Positions 1 through 9,013 are shown, numbered from the stretch's first letter. The stretch is DNA of 64,000 nt from JBGQAS01 sp964498605 (GCA_964498605.1 CAZCHK010000001.1:66437-130436); one strand, 5' to 3'. Notes: generated by a model from the sequence alone, not told the origin. Program-made: numbers and translations.

Positions 1-2
1 TA

Positions 3-161
3 TTCTATCCGGTTTATACATTTACAGTGAACAGGCAGGTACAGGGAATCAGCACGGGTCCGATCATGGATACCAGTGATCGGTTCGCTACGATATTGGA
101 TTGGTACCTCGTTCTGAACGCGCCGAACCAGTTGATCGAAACCGCGATCTCCACTCCATGA
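3..161 (+). CDS. C-terminal end of an unidentified upstream gene (partial)
   Basis: An open frame enters from the left edge and runs 52 codons to a TGA at 159-161. The stop overlaps the ATG of the next gene as ATGA, the usual sign of translational coupling. The visible residues include TGPIMDTSDRF and LNAPNQLIE and read like ordinary soluble protein. I do not recognise the family and assign no function. The overlap suggests it belongs to the same operon as the adenosyltransferase. Confidence 0.55.
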   Translation, partial: FYPVYTFTVNRQVQGISTGPIMDTSDRFATILDWYLVLNAPNQLIETAISTP

Positions 162-694
162 ATCCGGAGAAACAAGTGAAACACTCAGGCGACACTGGAA
201 AAACCTCTTATTTGGGGAAAGTGAGGATTTGGAAAAATTCTGCCAGGATCAATGGTTTGGGATCATTGGATGAAGCAATGTCAGCGCTTGGTTTAATCAG
301 AGCCTTTACTCACGAACAAATTATAAATGAAATCTGCAGCACAATGCAATCGGGATTGGCAATGATCTTAACGGAAGTTGCGACTGATAAAAGAAAAGCA
401 TGGCTGCACCCCAGAATTTCCCAGAAAGAGCTGAATTGGGTGGAAGAAAAAATTGTCGAAATTGAGCATGACCTGGATAAAGAAGCTGGTTTTATAATTC
501 CAGGAAAAACAATCACCTCCGCATTTATTGATTTTGCCCGGGTGACAATTCGGAGAGCAGAACGTGAGTGCACCCAACTTTGCAGGAAGTCCGTTTTTGA
601 AAACCCTGTTCTGATTTCCTGGCTGAATCGATCATCCACCTTGTTGTACTCGCTGGAAAAGTGGGAAATTAAGCGTTCTTCAGCATCGAAATAA
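158..694 (+). CDS. PduO-type ATP:cob(I)alamin adenosyltransferase
   Basis: It transfers the adenosyl group of ATP to cob(I)alamin, giving adenosylcobalamin in the cytoplasm. The 178-residue product has the family's N-terminal ATP-binding signature (SGDTGKTSYLG, residues about 10-20). It also has the LGSLDEAMSALGL helix and the conserved IRRAERE segment near residue 130. I start it at ATG 158, which overlaps the previous stop as ATGA; the longer frame from 101 adds residues that fit no PduO N-terminus. No cobalamin biosynthesis genes are nearby, but the window encodes an adenosylcobalamin-dependent ribonucleotide reductase (15248-17860), a plausible consumer of the cofactor. Confidence 0.85.
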   Translation: MNPEKQVKHSGDTGKTSYLGKVRIWKNSARINGLGSLDEAMSALGLIRAFTHEQIINEICSTMQSGLAMILTEVATDKRKAWLHPRISQKELNWVEEKIVEIEHDLDKEAGFIIPGKTITSAFIDFARVTIRRAERECTQLCRKSVFENPVLISWLNRSSTLLYSLEKWEIKRSSASK

Positions 695-699
695 GTAAA

Positions 700-1539
700 T
701 TACGCAGTGTAAATCGGATAACTATCCGGAAGTTTTGAAAAGCCAAATGCTTGATACAACTGAATAGACCGAGCGTTGTCACTTTGAGTATTCACAGTCA
801 GCTCTTCGTTCTGGTTGAATCCAGCGTATAAAAACAGATCATCCAACAAGGCGCGGGCTATTCCTTTGCCATGATAATCAGGCAACACAGCAATCCTCGC
901 TAGGTGGACCGATGATCCCTTTTTCGTCGAGAGCTGATACGCGACCGGTTTTTTATTTATAACCGCTTTACTGCAGTAAAAAGAATTCTTCATGGCTTCC
1001 AAGAGGGAATCGGCTGTTAATTGCCAAAGTGGCTCAAAGGCGTGATGATCAATCTCCAGTATCACTTCGTAATCGAGAATATTTACAGGCGTTATCAGAA
1101 CATCGCTTAACAGATTTGATGCGGGAAGATCTGTGATCAACTTATGAAAAACCACGATGTGATTTTCGGAGTGGAAACCTGACAATTTCAATTCGCTTTC
1201 AAATCGGCTGGAGAGTGGGATTGCTGCAAATGTAATTTTTTGCCAACTTGAATAGTACTCTTTCACTTGTTCGAAGAGGGATTTCCAGGTGTAGCGAATC
1301 AAATTATCATTCGAGACGCAGAATATGTGCACCCAGGCAATATTCTTTGGATCTTCGCAGCAAGAAATCCAAGCGCATACACGGCCATCTTCAACATACA
1401 CAAAACCCGGCTGCTTATCCAGCCAGTATTCAACAGAATGCCAATCAAGGTGCCTGTGAGTGAATGAGGCGTCCCGGGTCAGGTTGAGAACTCTGTCGCG
1501 AAAGTCATTGGACATGGGTTCGATCGTAATCGTACGCAT
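700..1539 (-). CDS. GNAT-family N-acetyltransferase
   Basis: The 279-residue protein ends in a clear GNAT fold. The acetyl-CoA loop is RIAVLPDYHGKGIARALL (about residues 214-231), followed by the NARSIQLYQAFGF segment typical of the last strands. The N-terminal half (about 1-140) lacks clear motifs and may be a degenerate second GNAT domain. The substrate cannot be told. It is the last gene of the minus-strand run and starts 8 bases after the TPR gene. The start has no good ribosome-binding site; ATG at codon 9 is an alternative. Confidence 0.75.
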   Translation of the reverse strand: MRTITIEPMSNDFRDRVLNLTRDASFTHRHLDWHSVEYWLDKQPGFVYVEDGRVCAWISCCEDPKNIAWVHIFCVSNDNLIRYTWKSLFEQVKEYYSSWQKITFAAIPLSSRFESELKLSGFHSENHIVVFHKLITDLPASNLLSDVLITPVNILDYEVILEIDHHAFEPLWQLTADSLLEAMKNSFYCSKAVINKKPVAYQLSTKKGSSVHLARIAVLPDYHGKGIARALLDDLFLYAGFNQNEELTVNTQSDNARSIQLYQAFGFSKLPDSYPIYTA

Positions 1540-1546
1540 TGGGGTT

Positions 1547-2092
1547 TCATAACTTCGGGATCAAATGAAAGAATCTGGACAATACTTTTTTTAAAGAATG
1601 CTCTTTCTGGCTGGGTTTTGGGTCAGTCTGCAGGGCAAGATTCATCGATGCCAGGGAATCTATATGGTTTCCTGCTTTCAATTCCAGCGAGGAGATGCGT
1701 TTAAGAATAATGGAGCGAGTCTCATTTTTCGGTAAATCTTCAAGCAGTTTTTCCGCCTGCCGATACAACGACAATGCCTCATCAAGACGTTTGAGATCCT
1801 CCAGCGCGGAAGCTTCATTACCCAGGGCCATTGCCTGGTACTCCACATTTCCTTCGAGGGCGAAGATATCTGCTGTGCCATTAATTTCCTGGATGGCTTC
1901 TTCGGTTTTTCCCATCATCTGCATGCACACACCTATGTTATTTTTCATTTCTGCCATGGAAACCACATCACCTGCGGAATCGAATTCATTCAAGGCCCTT
2001 TGGAACTCCTGGATAGCAAGTGCATATTCCTTTTTCCTGTGAAAAGTTTTACCTTTTTCTGAGTAAGACCGGGCGATGGAATTTGAACTCAT
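1547..2092 (-). CDS. TPR-repeat protein, partner of the adjacent HTH regulator
   Basis: A 181-residue all-helical protein with at least three tetratricopeptide-like repeats. Examples are AIQEFQRALNEFDSAGD, MAEMKNNIGVCMQMMGK and AMALGNEASALEDLKRLDEA. It has no signal peptide and should be a cytoplasmic protein-protein interaction module. Its ATG overlaps the stop of the HTH gene in the arrangement TGATG, so the two are probably translationally coupled. Regulator and TPR sensor in one chain is known for RNPP-type regulators; here the parts are split. Ligand and partner are unknown. Confidence 0.7.
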   Translation of the reverse strand: MSSNSIARSYSEKGKTFHRKKEYALAIQEFQRALNEFDSAGDVVSMAEMKNNIGVCMQMMGKTEEAIQEINGTADIFALEGNVEYQAMALGNEASALEDLKRLDEALSLYRQAEKLLEDLPKNETRSIILKRISSLELKAGNHIDSLASMNLALQTDPKPSQKEHSLKKVLSRFFHLIPKL

Positions 2093-2766
2093 CAATAGGT
2101 GATTTCTAGCAAACCTTCAGCAACCTGACGTAGTTTATCGGCTGACATGCTGGAAAGTTTCTGCGCCAGCATTAAGAAGGGAGCGTTAACTGGTTTACAC
2201 ACAAATTCCTGCACATCCTCTGGAAGTTTAAAGAATTCCTCTGAACGGCTGACACGTTTTCGCCATTGACCCACTTTTCCACTTTGAGAAAGGAAATTTT
2301 CCACCAGCTCTCCTAAAGCGCTGAGTACGCGTTCTAATTCAGGGATGGGAACGGGCGTTTTCCCCGTTTCGTATCTTTTCAAACGTGAAGAAGAAATGCC
2401 GGTTTTCTCAGCTAACTGGTTGAGCGTCAGACCTGCCTTAGAACGAGAAATTTTCAGGCTCGTTGCAATAAGGCGTTGGCGTACTTCTTTGAACTGATCG
2501 ATTGTCGTTGGATTACTTGAGTCCTCAATGTCATCCATGAATTTTTCTCCCAGCAGATGCGAAACAGGCATATCGAGGAAGAAGGCGTATGCTTCAAGTT
2601 CGGGTAGGGATGGAGAGAGTTCCCCCCTCTCGTATAAATGTAGGCGGTGGTTTGATATCCCGATCGATGCTGCGCATTCCTTTATGGGTTTTCCAGATAC
2701 TTTTCGGGCGTCCAGGAGAATCAGTCCAAGTTTTTTTGTGCGTAGTTTAAACAAGTCTGTTGACAT
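2092..2766 (-). CDS. transcriptional regulator with two XRE-type HTH domains
   Basis: A 224-residue protein with two Xre/Cro-type helix-turn-helix domains in tandem. The first has IKECAASIGISNHRLHLYERG (about residues 28-50). The second has LTLNQLAEKTGISSSRLKRYE (about 116-136). A helical tail follows. I start it at ATG 2766, preceded by GAGG nine bases upstream; the in-frame TTG 15 bases earlier overlaps that site. Two HTH units in one chain suggest binding to a longer or direct-repeat operator. It lies between the response regulator and the TPR gene. Target genes are unknown. Confidence 0.8.
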   Translation of the reverse strand: MSTDLFKLRTKKLGLILLDARKVSGKPIKECAASIGISNHRLHLYERGELSPSLPELEAYAFFLDMPVSHLLGEKFMDDIEDSSNPTTIDQFKEVRQRLIATSLKISRSKAGLTLNQLAEKTGISSSRLKRYETGKTPVPIPELERVLSALGELVENFLSQSGKVGQWRKRVSRSEEFFKLPEDVQEFVCKPVNAPFLMLAQKLSSMSADKLRQVAEGLLEITY

Positions 2767-2823
2767 CTTTGTAATCCTCAAAACATTTTTTTGCCTTTTT
2801 TATTATAGTCAAGAATTCGTCAC

Positions 2824-3522
2824 TTAAATGATTTCTACAGGAGGCATTAAGTAACCAATCCCTGATCGTGTGACGATATGCTGTGGGTTGTGAGGGTCAT
2901 CTTCAAGTTTTTGTCTTAATCGGGCGATGCTCACCCAGAGTATCTCTTTATCATCTTTATATTGGGGTCCCCATACTGCTGTGAGCAGATCTTCTGCGGA
3001 CAGCACGATACCAATATTGTGTGCAAAGTGCAGCAGCAAGCGATACTCAGTCGCGGAAAGGAACACAAGATGCGCGTCTTTAGCAACCTCGGCTTTGGCG
3101 AAATCTATACGGATGTTCCCGTGGATGAAGAAACGGCTTTGGGTTTCTTCCTCAGGGCTTTGTGTGCGGCGCAGGACTGCTCTGACTCTCGCGATCAGCT
3201 CGGTGACTGAAAAAGGTTTGACCACATAATCATCAGCTCCAACATTAAATCCTCGCACTCGGTCTGACTCCTCGCCTTTAGCAGTCAGCATGATGATTGG
3301 AACAGACGAGAACTGCCGTATTCTTTCACACGCCGTGATGCCATCCATTTTTGGCATCATAACATCAAGGATGACGAGTGAAGGTTTTTTGCTGGCAACA
3401 ATCTCCACTGCCTGTTCGCCATTTCCAGTTGTTATGATTTCAAATCCTTCAGGTTCGAGATTTACTTTTAATAATCGTTGGTAAAGAAGCTCATCATCTA
3501 CGACTAGAATCTGATTTTTCAT
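2824..3522 (-). CDS. OmpR/PhoB-family response regulator
   Basis: A 232-residue two-component regulator. The receiver domain (1-120) has the acidic pair at D9/D10, the phosphoacceptor D53 in VILDVMMPKMDG, and the conserved lysine in VVKPFS (about 102). A winged-helix DNA-binding domain (about 130-228) contains LSATEYRLLLHFAHN and the recognition-helix region WVSIARLRQKLEDD. Its ATG overlaps the stop of the upstream histidine kinase by 4 bases. Two kinases precede it and no other regulator lies in the run, so it is the likely phosphorylation target of one or both. Confidence 0.93.
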   Translation of the reverse strand: MKNQILVVDDELLYQRLLKVNLEPEGFEIITTGNGEQAVEIVASKKPSLVILDVMMPKMDGITACERIRQFSSVPIIMLTAKGEESDRVRGFNVGADDYVVKPFSVTELIARVRAVLRRTQSPEEETQSRFFIHGNIRIDFAKAEVAKDAHLVFLSATEYRLLLHFAHNIGIVLSAEDLLTAVWGPQYKDDKEILWVSIARLRQKLEDDPHNPQHIVTRSGIGYLMPPVEII

Positions 3523-4763
3523 GAATTCACCTCTTCCTTATTCCCTTTTTGTGCTGATTGGACGGGAAGTTGGACACTGAAGGTAGTGCCGGAACCAACC
3601 ACGGATTGTAAGGAGATTTTCCCCTGGTGTGATTCGATCAACTGTTTGCAGATAAATAAACCCAGACCAGTACCATGTTTGCTGAAAGATTGTTCTGGTA
3701 CTCGAAAGAAGCGTTTGAAAATAAACGGGAGGTACTTTTGCGGAATCCCAGGGCCAAAATCACGAACATGAACAAGGAGGTTTTCTTCATCCGCGCCTAT
3801 TTCCACAACGATTTTTGAGCCTGGCGCATATTTCTGGGCGTTTCCAAGCAAGTTCTCAAACACCTGGGTTAACCTTTTCGCATCACCTGAGATGACAGGT
3901 ACTTCTTTTGCATACTTAAATTCGGTTTCAATGGACGGATTATGCAGTTTGAACCTTTCGAGTACATTTTTCAGCAAGGCATCCATTCTCACCGGGCGGA
4001 GTTCTAAAGTCAGTTGTCCTGATTGTAGCCGCGCAGAATCCAGGAGGTTCTCAATCAGGTCTTCCAACTGATCGGTTTCCTGATCAATTATTTGCAGAAA
4101 TTCTTTTTGTGACTTCTCATCCCAATGGGTGTCTTGTCTTAAAAGTGTTGTGGTATATCCTTTAATGAATCCCAGTGGATTTCGCAGTTCATGAGAAATT
4201 GTGTTAATAAAGTTTTCTTGAAGTTGTACTTGTTTTTGTTCAGCTTCTAACTTTCTCAGCTGACGAGTGATGAGGTCCCTTTCCAGGAGCCACTGCACAA
4301 GATTACTGACGAAACCCGCAAATCTGATATCTTCTTCATTAAAGTGGGGACCTCCGTAGCGTATCAGCGACACTACTCCCAATGATCGATTAGAGCTGAT
4401 TAATGGAAAAACCAGGATATGGGCACGTTTCAAGCGATCATTTTCGACATCATTATCCGGTATCTGATAAAGGTATCGTTTTTGTTTCAGTACCTGCGAG
4501 GCCAATTGCTCACCCCAGGAAATGTCTGCTCCAGCCGATCTGCCCCGGCCGGTGGATCGCGCATAGGCAACCTCGAGGTTTCGTTCGTCGGTCAGCTGAC
4601 GGAAAACGACAAAATTATCAAAAATATAAACCGGCCGGATTAATTCGATCAGGTGGTTAAGGGCGTTGCGTAGATTAGTTTGTCGCGCGGTGACCTCAAC
4701 CGCATCCAGTATCAAACTGCATTCGATCGATGAGAATAAAGCTGATTCCTTATGGTTTTGCAT
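3519..4763 (-). CDS. soluble GAF-domain sensor histidine kinase
   Basis: A 414-residue kinase without membrane segments. A GAF-like sensor domain covers about residues 25-165. The HisKA domain carries phosphoacceptor H191 in NTISHELRNP. The ATPase domain has the N-box (FENLLGNAQKYAPG), G1 (DFGPGIP) and G2 (GTGLGLFICKQL). Its start overlaps the end of the preceding kinase by 14 bases and its stop overlaps the response regulator by 4, so this is a kinase-kinase-regulator operon. The absence of a membrane anchor points to a cytoplasmic signal. The ligand is unknown. Confidence 0.92.
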   Translation of the reverse strand: MQNHKESALFSSIECSLILDAVEVTARQTNLRNALNHLIELIRPVYIFDNFVVFRQLTDERNLEVAYARSTGRGRSAGADISWGEQLASQVLKQKRYLYQIPDNDVENDRLKRAHILVFPLISSNRSLGVVSLIRYGGPHFNEEDIRFAGFVSNLVQWLLERDLITRQLRKLEAEQKQVQLQENFINTISHELRNPLGFIKGYTTTLLRQDTHWDEKSQKEFLQIIDQETDQLEDLIENLLDSARLQSGQLTLELRPVRMDALLKNVLERFKLHNPSIETEFKYAKEVPVISGDAKRLTQVFENLLGNAQKYAPGSKIVVEIGADEENLLVHVRDFGPGIPQKYLPFIFKRFFRVPEQSFSKHGTGLGLFICKQLIESHQGKISLQSVVGSGTTFSVQLPVQSAQKGNKEEVNS

Positions 4764-5775
4764 CGAGTTTTCTTGGTAGTTCTATTGAAAATTGTGATCC
4801 TTGATTTGGCATTGATTTAACTTCTATTCTTCCATTGTGAGCTTTGATGATTTCCTGCACTAATGCTAAACCCAAACCTGTACCTGAAAATTTCCGCGAT
4901 GCAGACCCGTCCACTTGATAAAAGGGTTCGAAGACCAAATCGATTTTCTCTGGGGAAATACCAATTCCCGAATCAGTTATCGTAAGGGTGATATATTCGG
5001 TTGATTCATTCAACTTAATCAAAACCTTTCCACCAGCAGGGGTAAACTTAACGCTGTTGTTAAGCAGTTCGATCAGCGCCCAGGAAAACTTTTTGGGATC
5101 AACTTGCGCTTTTATTTCATTTTCAGGTAAGAAACTGGTTAATTCCACTGAGTGCAAATTGAAACGAGATCGCTGCTGGTCAATCACTTTCTCCACGATT
5201 TCATTTAGGACGATCACGCTGCAATCCAAAGGGACTTTACCCTGATCGACCATACTGAAAAGGATCAAATTGTCGATCAGGTTTTCCAGCTTATCGGATG
5301 ATGCCAGCATGACTTTAATTGCATTCCTTTGCTCTGAGGTCAATTGCCCCATCTGGTTTTCGTTAAAAAGTGCCAGGTACCCTTTGATGTGCGTTAGTGG
5401 TGTACGCAACTCATGGGAGATATTCGCAATGAAATTTGATTTTTGCTTGCTGAGCTCGGATACTTTTTGATACGCCCGTTCAAGTTCTCCGGTTCTTTGA
5501 TGAACTTTTTGTTCAAGGTCTTTGTTGGCTTCCTCAAGCGCGCTGCGAAGATTCATCACTTGTTCAGTGATCACATGGTCCAGCTGCTCTTTGGAGATGG
5601 CACCCATCTGAATCAGGACTTGACCCAGAAGTGGGTTATCTCCTTTGGTACGGGCGATCTGTTGGATCGAGAGCGCTTTTTCCAGGTCCAGATCTGAAAT
5701 GAGACCACGAGACACCAGAAAATCCCCAATCCGCGGGATCAATACTTCAGGTGACAACTTTTTCAGATTGGTCAT
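4750..5775 (-). CDS. soluble histidine kinase with an MshEN-like N-terminal domain
   Basis: A 341-residue kinase without membrane segments. Residues about 13-72 hold two copies of a short motif (IGDFLVSRGLISDLDLEKAL and LGQVLIQMGAISKEQLDHVI). These resemble the N-terminal domain of GspE/MshE ATPases, some of which bind cyclic di-GMP. A coiled coil (about 74-112) leads to the HisKA domain with H121 in ANISHELRTP. The ATPase domain has ELLNNSVKF, DSGIGI and GTGLGLALVQEI. It starts next to the amidohydrolase stop and overlaps the second kinase. Cyclic di-GMP sensing is possible but inferred from the domain type only. Confidence 0.88.
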   Translation of the reverse strand: MTNLKKLSPEVLIPRIGDFLVSRGLISDLDLEKALSIQQIARTKGDNPLLGQVLIQMGAISKEQLDHVITEQVMNLRSALEEANKDLEQKVHQRTGELERAYQKVSELSKQKSNFIANISHELRTPLTHIKGYLALFNENQMGQLTSEQRNAIKVMLASSDKLENLIDNLILFSMVDQGKVPLDCSVIVLNEIVEKVIDQQRSRFNLHSVELTSFLPENEIKAQVDPKKFSWALIELLNNSVKFTPAGGKVLIKLNESTEYITLTITDSGIGISPEKIDLVFEPFYQVDGSASRKFSGTGLGLALVQEIIKAHNGRIEVKSMPNQGSQFSIELPRKLDAKP

Positions 5776-5777
5776 TA

Positions 5778-7352
5778 TTATCTCTCGTATACTTTTTCTC
5801 CAGCAATGAAAACCTCATCAGCATAAATATTATAGAGGTCGATTGGATCAATTGCAAATGGGTCGACGGGCAGGATGATAAAATCTGCCAGATAGCCTTC
5901 TTTTAAAACACCCAGTTCTTTTTGGTGACCAGTGACAACATGGGGATTTCTGCAAAAACATTCGAGCGCTTGCTGTATACTGATTGCCTGTTTGATATGG
6001 AATGGTTCCAAGTCGCGTGGAGATCTTCGGCAGACTGCAGATGCTAGACCGGCAAACGGGTTGGGATTTTCGACTGGCGCATCTGAACCCAGAATAGCCA
6101 AAATACCTCGATTTAGGATTGTTCCTAAAGGATACGCATTGACTGTTCGCTCTCCCCAGTATTTCATCGCCATTTCCCGGTCTGAAGGGGCATGAATTGG
6201 TTGCACCGAAGCGATGAGCTGCAGGTCTCGAAACGTATCAAGGTCTTCCGGTAAGGCCATCTGCACATGCTCAACGCGGTGTTTGTGGGGCAGGTTGTAT
6301 GAATCGGGTAAAAGGCGGAACAGATCACTGTAACTTTTCATAACAATATTCAAAGCCCGATCCCCGATCGCGTGAACAGCCAGGGAGAACCCCTGTTTGA
6401 CAGCGTTAACTCCGATTTCGAGCAGCTCTTGATTGTCTTTGATCAACACACCAAAGTTTTCAGGTTCTTCATTGTAGGCTTCAAGGATAGCCGCAGTTCT
6501 GGTCCCGAGCGCGCCATCAGCGAATAGTTTTAATGGTCCAATTTCAAAACGGTACTCGCCTGAACCTGTTTTAAGGTTCTCCCGAGCTGCTTGATTCATG
6601 AATTCCAATGGGATGCTTTTAATCACACGCAACTTGAGCTTCCCCGATCCATTCAGGTGTTGATATGCTCGGAGGCAGTTTTCGCGATCAAAATCATGGA
6701 CGCAGGTGATACCATACGCCAGTAACCTGCGTTGACCCTCAAGCAATGTGGTTATTACTTCCTCGCTGGAAGGGGGAGGGATATGCATTTCCAGCCTGGG
6801 TATGGCATTATCGAAGAGAATCCCAGTGGGTTGACCGTGTTCGTCTCGCTGGATGATTCCCCCTTCAGGATTGGTTGTTAAGTTGAGAATCCCTGCCAAC
6901 TTCAAGGCGGAGGTATTTGCCCAAGATGCGTGCAGGGACTTTGAAGTGAGGTAAATCGGATGGACCGTACTGATCAGGTCGAGGTCGTTTCGGGTCCCAT
7001 ATCCTTCCTGCCAGAAGTTTTGATTCCAGCCATGTCCGATGATCCATTGTCCCTCTTTGGTTGAACGCACGCGCTCGGCGACACGTTCTAGGCATTCACC
7101 TTTTGTGTCTGTCTCACAATCGATCCGGGTCAGGCTTTGGGCATATTGCAGTGTGTGGATATGGGAGTCAGTGAAGCCTGGGATGATCGATCGACCTCCC
7201 AGATCAATTTTTTTACAATCTCCAGGTACTTGTTCAAGAAGTGTCCCGGCATCCCCCACTGCGGCTATCCTGTCACCATCGATAATCATGGCGGATGCAT
7301 TAGGATGAAATTTATTCAGAGAGATGATGTTCGAATTGTAGAAAATGATCAT
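5778..7352 (-). CDS. metal-dependent amidohydrolase, YtcJ-like
   Basis: A 524-residue member of the amidohydrolase-3 group. The N-terminal metal-binding HxH is in FTDSHIHT (about residue 63). Further motifs are LFADGALGTRTAAI, a histidine in LAVHAIGDRA, and the late aspartate in AILGSDAPVE. The C-terminal end has the usual ADFIILPVDPF composite-domain segment. The family hydrolyses amide or similar C-N bonds; the substrate is not readable from sequence. It begins 5 bases after parB and ends just before the first kinase. Confidence 0.88.
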   Translation of the reverse strand: MIIFYNSNIISLNKFHPNASAMIIDGDRIAAVGDAGTLLEQVPGDCKKIDLGGRSIIPGFTDSHIHTLQYAQSLTRIDCETDTKGECLERVAERVRSTKEGQWIIGHGWNQNFWQEGYGTRNDLDLISTVHPIYLTSKSLHASWANTSALKLAGILNLTTNPEGGIIQRDEHGQPTGILFDNAIPRLEMHIPPPSSEEVITTLLEGQRRLLAYGITCVHDFDRENCLRAYQHLNGSGKLKLRVIKSIPLEFMNQAARENLKTGSGEYRFEIGPLKLFADGALGTRTAAILEAYNEEPENFGVLIKDNQELLEIGVNAVKQGFSLAVHAIGDRALNIVMKSYSDLFRLLPDSYNLPHKHRVEHVQMALPEDLDTFRDLQLIASVQPIHAPSDREMAMKYWGERTVNAYPLGTILNRGILAILGSDAPVENPNPFAGLASAVCRRSPRDLEPFHIKQAISIQQALECFCRNPHVVTGHQKELGVLKEGYLADFIILPVDPFAIDPIDLYNIYADEVFIAGEKVYER

Positions 7353-7357
7353 GCTGG

Positions 7358-8209
7358 TTAATTGCTGATCTTCTCTATGATGTTCTCCAATTCCTCATCT
7401 GAAAAGTAAAAGATTGTGATGCTCCCCCCTCTGCTTCCCTGGCGCATCGTGACCTTTGTGCCAAGGATTGAGCGCAGTCGCTCTTCGATTGTTTTGATCT
7501 CAACAGAGACTGAGGCTTTGGGATTGGGATTCCTGCGGATTCCCGTCAGCTTACGAGCTATTTCTTCTGCCTGGCGAACTGAGAGCTGATGGTTGACTAT
7601 AGTCTGAAGCGCAGCATTTTGTGATTGAAAATTTGTCAAGCTGAGTAACGCCCTTGCATGTCCTTCACTAATTTTACCTTCCAAAAGAGCGGCTTTTGCT
7701 AAGTCCGATAATTTGAGCAAGCGCAGGGTGTTGGTTATGGATACTCGGCTTTTTCCAACTTTTTTTGAAATATCATCGTGAGATAAATGAAAATCATCGA
7801 GTAGCTGTTGATAAGCTTCCGCAGCATCCAAGGGATTGAGGTCGCTGCGCTGTATATTCTCGATGAGTGCTAACTCCAGGCGCTCTTGATCATCTGCTTG
7901 ACGGATAATCACCGGCACCATGTCCAGCCCTGCCATCTGGGCTGCTCTCAGTCTTCGCTCACCGGCTATCAGCACGTAAGTTTCATCCTGGAGATCGAAT
8001 GTTACGATCAATGGCTGAAGCAGTCCATGCTCGCGGATGGAATCTGCCAACTCGGATAGCGCTTCAGGATCCATGTGTGAACGTGGCTGGCGTGGGTTCG
8101 GCAAGATCTTGGAAATGTTTACCAGCATACCTGCGTCATTGGTTGTTCCATTCTCGCTTCCCGGGATCAACGAATCAAGACCGCGACCCAAACCTGCTTT
8201 TCTTGCCAT
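7358..8209 (-). CDS. parB: chromosome-partitioning protein ParB
   Basis: A 283-residue ParB/Spo0J CTP-dependent DNA clamp that loads at parS sites. It starts with the chromosomal-type RKAGLGRGLDSLIPG segment. The CTP-binding domain has LADSIREHGLLQPL, the GERR motif in LIAGERRLRAAQ, and the ENIQRSDLNPLDAAEAY stretch. The HTH includes VGKSRVSITNTLRLLKL. A short C-terminal dimerisation region follows. A strong AGGAGG precedes the ATG. It lies 14 bases after parA. I found no consensus parS site in the window. Confidence 0.96.
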   Translation of the reverse strand: MARKAGLGRGLDSLIPGSENGTTNDAGMLVNISKILPNPRQPRSHMDPEALSELADSIREHGLLQPLIVTFDLQDETYVLIAGERRLRAAQMAGLDMVPVIIRQADDQERLELALIENIQRSDLNPLDAAEAYQQLLDDFHLSHDDISKKVGKSRVSITNTLRLLKLSDLAKAALLEGKISEGHARALLSLTNFQSQNAALQTIVNHQLSVRQAEEIARKLTGIRRNPNPKASVSVEIKTIEERLRSILGTKVTMRQGSRGGSITIFYFSDEELENIIEKISN

Positions 8210-8223
8210 GGCTGCTCCTCCTA

Positions 8224-9009
8224 CTAAATACTTGGGATATGGATCCCGTCTTGATCCAATATTTCTCTAGTCAGTTCCATATATGCCTGCGATCCGATTG
8301 ACTCAGGCGCAAATACTGATATTGGCAGCCCATGTGATGGCGCTTCAGCCAACCTGACACTGCGAGGAATGATCGTTTTGAAAACTTGTTTGGGGAAGTA
8401 CTTATGGACTTCTTCGACCACATCACGTCCAAGCTGAGTTCTTCCCATAAACATGGTAAGCAGAATACCGCGGATGGACAATTCTGGAAAAAGTGAAGAG
8501 CGGACCTTGTTAATCGTTTGCGTTAGTTGTCCTAACCCTTCGAGTGCGAGGTATTCACACTGCACGGGAATGATAATCCCATTTTGAGCCGCGGTCATTC
8601 CATTGACAGTTAAAAGACTGAGTGAAGGTGGGCAATCGATCAGGATGTAATCATAACGGTCATGAAGAACAGACAGCGCATCCTTGAGCCGTTTTTCCCG
8701 GTTGGGTAATTCGATCAATTCAACCTCTGCGCCGGCCAGGGCAGGAGATGAAGGCAGCAGCGAAATTCTAAGGCGTGGATTATGAAGAATCTGAGGAGCG
8801 ATTGGGGCAGCTCCGATCAGGACTTCGTACGTTCCCACTTTGACCATTTTCTTATCGATACCCAGGCAGGATGTCGCGTTGGCTTGCGGATCGAGGTCAA
8901 CCAGCAAAACCCTCTGCCCAAAGTAAGCCAGGAAAGCCCCTATGTTGATGGCGGAGGTGGTTTTCCCAACACCGCCTTTTTGATTAGCAAATGTGTAGAT
9001 ACTTTTCAT
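8224..9009 (-). CDS. parA: chromosome-partitioning ATPase ParA/Soj
   Basis: A 261-residue Walker-type ATPase that forms dynamic gradients on the nucleoid and moves ParB-parS complexes. The deviant Walker A motif KGGVGKTTSAIN is at residues 11-22. Walker A' is LLVDLDPQANAT and Walker B is ILIDCPPSLSLLT. The family motif PVQCEYLALEGLGQL is intact. There is no N-terminal HTH, which fits the chromosomal Soj type rather than a type Ia plasmid ParA. It follows the PfkB-type kinase by 4 bases and precedes parB. Confidence 0.96.
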   Translation of the reverse strand: MKSIYTFANQKGGVGKTTSAINIGAFLAYFGQRVLLVDLDPQANATSCLGIDKKMVKVGTYEVLIGAAPIAPQILHNPRLRISLLPSSPALAGAEVELIELPNREKRLKDALSVLHDRYDYILIDCPPSLSLLTVNGMTAAQNGIIIPVQCEYLALEGLGQLTQTINKVRSSLFPELSIRGILLTMFMGRTQLGRDVVEEVHKYFPKQVFKTIIPRSVRLAEAPSHGLPISVFAPESIGSQAYMELTREILDQDGIHIPSI

Positions 9010-9013
9010 GCAG

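Noticed and set aside
7358..9009. parS sites near parAB
   Set aside because: I looked for TGTTTCACGTGAAACA-like sequences by eye. CACGTG cores near 21186 and 53536 lack matching flanks, so none is reported.
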